A stretch of DNA of 64,000 nucleotides from an unicellular cyanobacterium SU2. Lineage in GTDB: Bacteria; Cyanobacteriota; Cyanobacteriia; Cyanobacteriales; Microcystaceae. How positions within the stretch are numbered: the stretch's first letter is position 1; each line of letters begins with the position of its first letter. Positions 62,819-64,000 of this stretch are shown one piece after another. The DNA lies in the NCBI GenBank assembly GCA_002110465.1, contig NEED01000017.1, forward strand, positions 58,329 to 122,328, read 5' to 3'. The position numbers and the translations under genes are program-made. Below the pieces are notes generated by a model that worked only from the letters and a program-made list of their open reading frames with translations, was not told the DNA's origin and made no database searches.

Positions 62819-63058
62819 TTAAATCTCTGATTTAGCGTCAATCACTTCTAATTCATGATCTCGAAAATGGGCTTTAAATCGCTTATCAAATTTGACTAAG
62901 ATAGGAAAATTAGCACTTACAGGTCTCCCTTGCCAATTGGTGATAATGTCAATAATTTCTCCTTCCATGCCTTTCAAGTCGAAGGGCTGTTTTTTATGTT
63001 TAGGATAGTGGTAAACAATAGTAGATGCCATAACACGAACGCGATCGCTAACTTTCAT
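62819..63058 (-). CDS. ftrV: ferredoxin-thioredoxin reductase variable subunit
   Basis: 79 residues: MKVSDRVRVMASTIVYHYPK, PFDLKGMEGEIIDIITNWQG, RPVSANFPILVKFDKRFKAH, FRDHELEV. This is the SH3-like variable chain of ferredoxin-thioredoxin reductase. It pairs with the catalytic FtrC Fe-S subunit (not in this window) and passes electrons from photoreduced ferredoxin to thioredoxins for light regulation. It converges on aqpZ and diverges from the OmpR-type regulator gene. Confidence 0.93.
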   Translation of the reverse strand: MKVSDRVRVMASTIVYHYPKHKKQPFDLKGMEGEIIDIITNWQGRPVSANFPILVKFDKRFKAHFRDHELEVIDAKSEI

Positions 63059-63202
63059 CTGTGTTCTCTTTAATACAAATTCTTGAAAAAATTGAACCCA
63101 AGGATTCGGGTAGACTACAATTTTGACATAATCTCTGGTTAACCGCTACGCAATGTAAGGAGAGATTCTTAAACTAACCTTGCTCCTTGAGAGAAAATTG
63201 CA

Positions 63203-63871
63203 ATGAGAATTTTAATTGTCGAAGACAATGATATCCTAGCCGAAAATTTAGCAGATGCTCTAACAGAGTCGAATTACGTCGCTGATATAGTCCATGATGG
63301 AGAATCTGCGTTTCAACAAGTGAAAATGGTCAATTATGACTTAATTTTGCTCGATATTCTTCTTCCTAAACTTGATGGAATTAGCTTAAGCCAATTATTA
63401 CGGCAAAAGGGTTATCAAATACCAATTCTCATAATGACAGCAAAGGATACTAGCGCAGATCAAATCAAGGGATTAGACGCAGGAGCCGATGACTATTTAG
63501 TCAAACCCTTTGATCTAGGGGTGTTGTTAGCACGAATTCGGGCGTTATTGCGCCGAGAAACCACAAAAAACGTAACTTTACATTGGAAAGATTTATCTCT
63601 TAACCCTAATACCTATCAAGTTACCTACAAAAATAAACCCTTATACCTAACCCCTAAAGAATTGGCGATTGTTGAATATCTTCTCCGTAATCATGAACGA
63701 GTGATACCTCGTCGTGACCTTCTAGATAATATTTGGTCTTTCAATGATCCTCCCACAGAGGAGGCTGTAAAAGCTCATATTAAGGGAATACGCAGAAAAC
63801 TAGAACAGGTTGGTGCGCCTAAAGATTTTATTAAGACGATTCACGGGATTGGTTATTATCTTCAACCTTAG
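63203..63871 (+). CDS. OmpR-family response regulator
   Basis: 222 residues. The receiver has E7 and D8, phospho-acceptor D51 (LILLDILLPKLDG), Thr in IMTAKD and Lys in YLVKPFDLGVLLARIRALLR. The winged-helix domain has YLTPKELAIVEYLLRNHERV, IPRRDLLDNIWSF and KTIHGIGYYLQP. All catalytic residues are present. No sensor kinase is in the window; one may lie downstream. It shares its general plan with the regulator at 61078, but the sequences are clearly different. Confidence 0.92.
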   Translation: MRILIVEDNDILAENLADALTESNYVADIVHDGESAFQQVKMVNYDLILLDILLPKLDGISLSQLLRQKGYQIPILIMTAKDTSADQIKGLDAGADDYLVKPFDLGVLLARIRALLRRETTKNVTLHWKDLSLNPNTYQVTYKNKPLYLTPKELAIVEYLLRNHERVIPRRDLLDNIWSFNDPPTEEAVKAHIKGIRRKLEQVGAPKDFIKTIHGIGYYLQP

Positions 63872-63889
63872 TAATTTAGCTAAACGCCG

Positions 63890-64000
63890 AGAAGCCCCGC
63901 GCTGTACGAAGTCAGCGTCGGGGTGCTAGACTTCGTCGCTCTTCGAGTCCGCGCGTCTTCGACGGGATAGGCGGTCAACTGAGGGGTTCGATGCCCCAAA
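63890..64000. other. GC-rich hairpin segment at the window end, possible mobile-element end
   Basis: CCCCG-CGCTG pairs with CAGCG-CGGGG (63896-63923). More palindromic GC-rich sequence follows (GACTTCGTCGC, CGCGCGTCTTCGACGGGATA, GAGGGGTTCGATGCCCC). The style is unlike the AT-rich spacers and recalls the structured right end of the tnpB remnant at 20600-20760. The segment continues past the window, so it cannot be named. Confidence 0.4.

Noticed and set aside
63975..64000. T-arm-like GGGGTTCGATGCCCC suggesting a tRNA
   Set aside because: No matching D-arm, anticodon arm or acceptor stem precedes it within 90 bases; it is one of several GC palindromes in this segment.

Overview
The window is about 64 kb of a unicellular cyanobacterial chromosome, most like the Crocosphaera/Cyanothece (Rippkaea) group. 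Three things point there. The DNA is AT-rich and dotted with the HIP1 octamer GCGATCGC. It carries chlI, btpA, ftrV, a plant-type ferredoxin, a carotenoid oxygenase, a CruA-type lycopene cyclase and a Ycf21-type chorismate lyase. Its gene order is loose, with short operons and many small palindromic repeats in the gaps. The genus is my inference from style, not from any search. I found no rRNA gene, convincing tRNA gene, CRISPR array, prophage or replication origin.

Layout. 1-2.6 kb: a partial flavoprotein, an Fe(II)/2OG dioxygenase, an IS630 remnant and a YciI-like protein. 2.6-7.4 kb: fbp, zwf and opcA on the minus strand, split by a decayed DNA methyltransferase gene that carries a perfect 94-bp MITE. 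7.5-19 kb: ferredoxin, a TrbI-like secreted protein, an HNH nuclease, chlI, an M48 protease, a DUF3598 protein, pyrD and a TIGR03032 protein. 19-22 kb: carotenoid oxygenase, a deleted IS605-type element, a cluster of short repeats and the second identical MITE copy next to pmbA. 23.4-30.2 kb: one giant FG-GAP/cadherin repeat gene made by an internal duplication of about 3 kb. 30-34 kb: chorismate lyase, truB, a second TrbI-like paralogue and sodB. 34-45 kb: an orphan phosphorothioation-associated methyltransferase with duplicated flanking domains, a penicillin acylase, a fused cobA-hemD, a lycopene cyclase and an ABC exporter. 45-54 kb: btpA, a PP2C phosphatase next to a response regulator lacking its phospho-acceptor, dus, ggt and mreBCD. 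54.7-64 kb: ssb, two polysaccharide genes, fructokinase, coaD, a coiled-coil gene, an atypical serine recombinase, two OmpR-type regulators, aqpZ and ftrV. The window ends in a GC-rich hairpin segment.

How the genes fit together. fbp-zwf-opcA is a carbon-metabolism group for the oxidative pentose phosphate pathway. chlI, cobA-hemD, the lycopene cyclase, the carotenoid oxygenase, chorismate lyase, btpA, ftrV and ferredoxin serve photosynthetic pigments, quinones and redox control. mreBCD sets cell shape. The glycosyltransferase and sugar transferase belong to surface polysaccharide synthesis.

The most informative signals are five. The MITE pair allows the pre-insertion reading frame to be rebuilt exactly. 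The giant repeat gene records a recent duplication. The dnd-type methyltransferase has copies of the same domain at both ends. The NarL regulator has Asn at the phosphorylation site beside a PP2C. A conserved-looking serine recombinase has lost the canonical catalytic signature.
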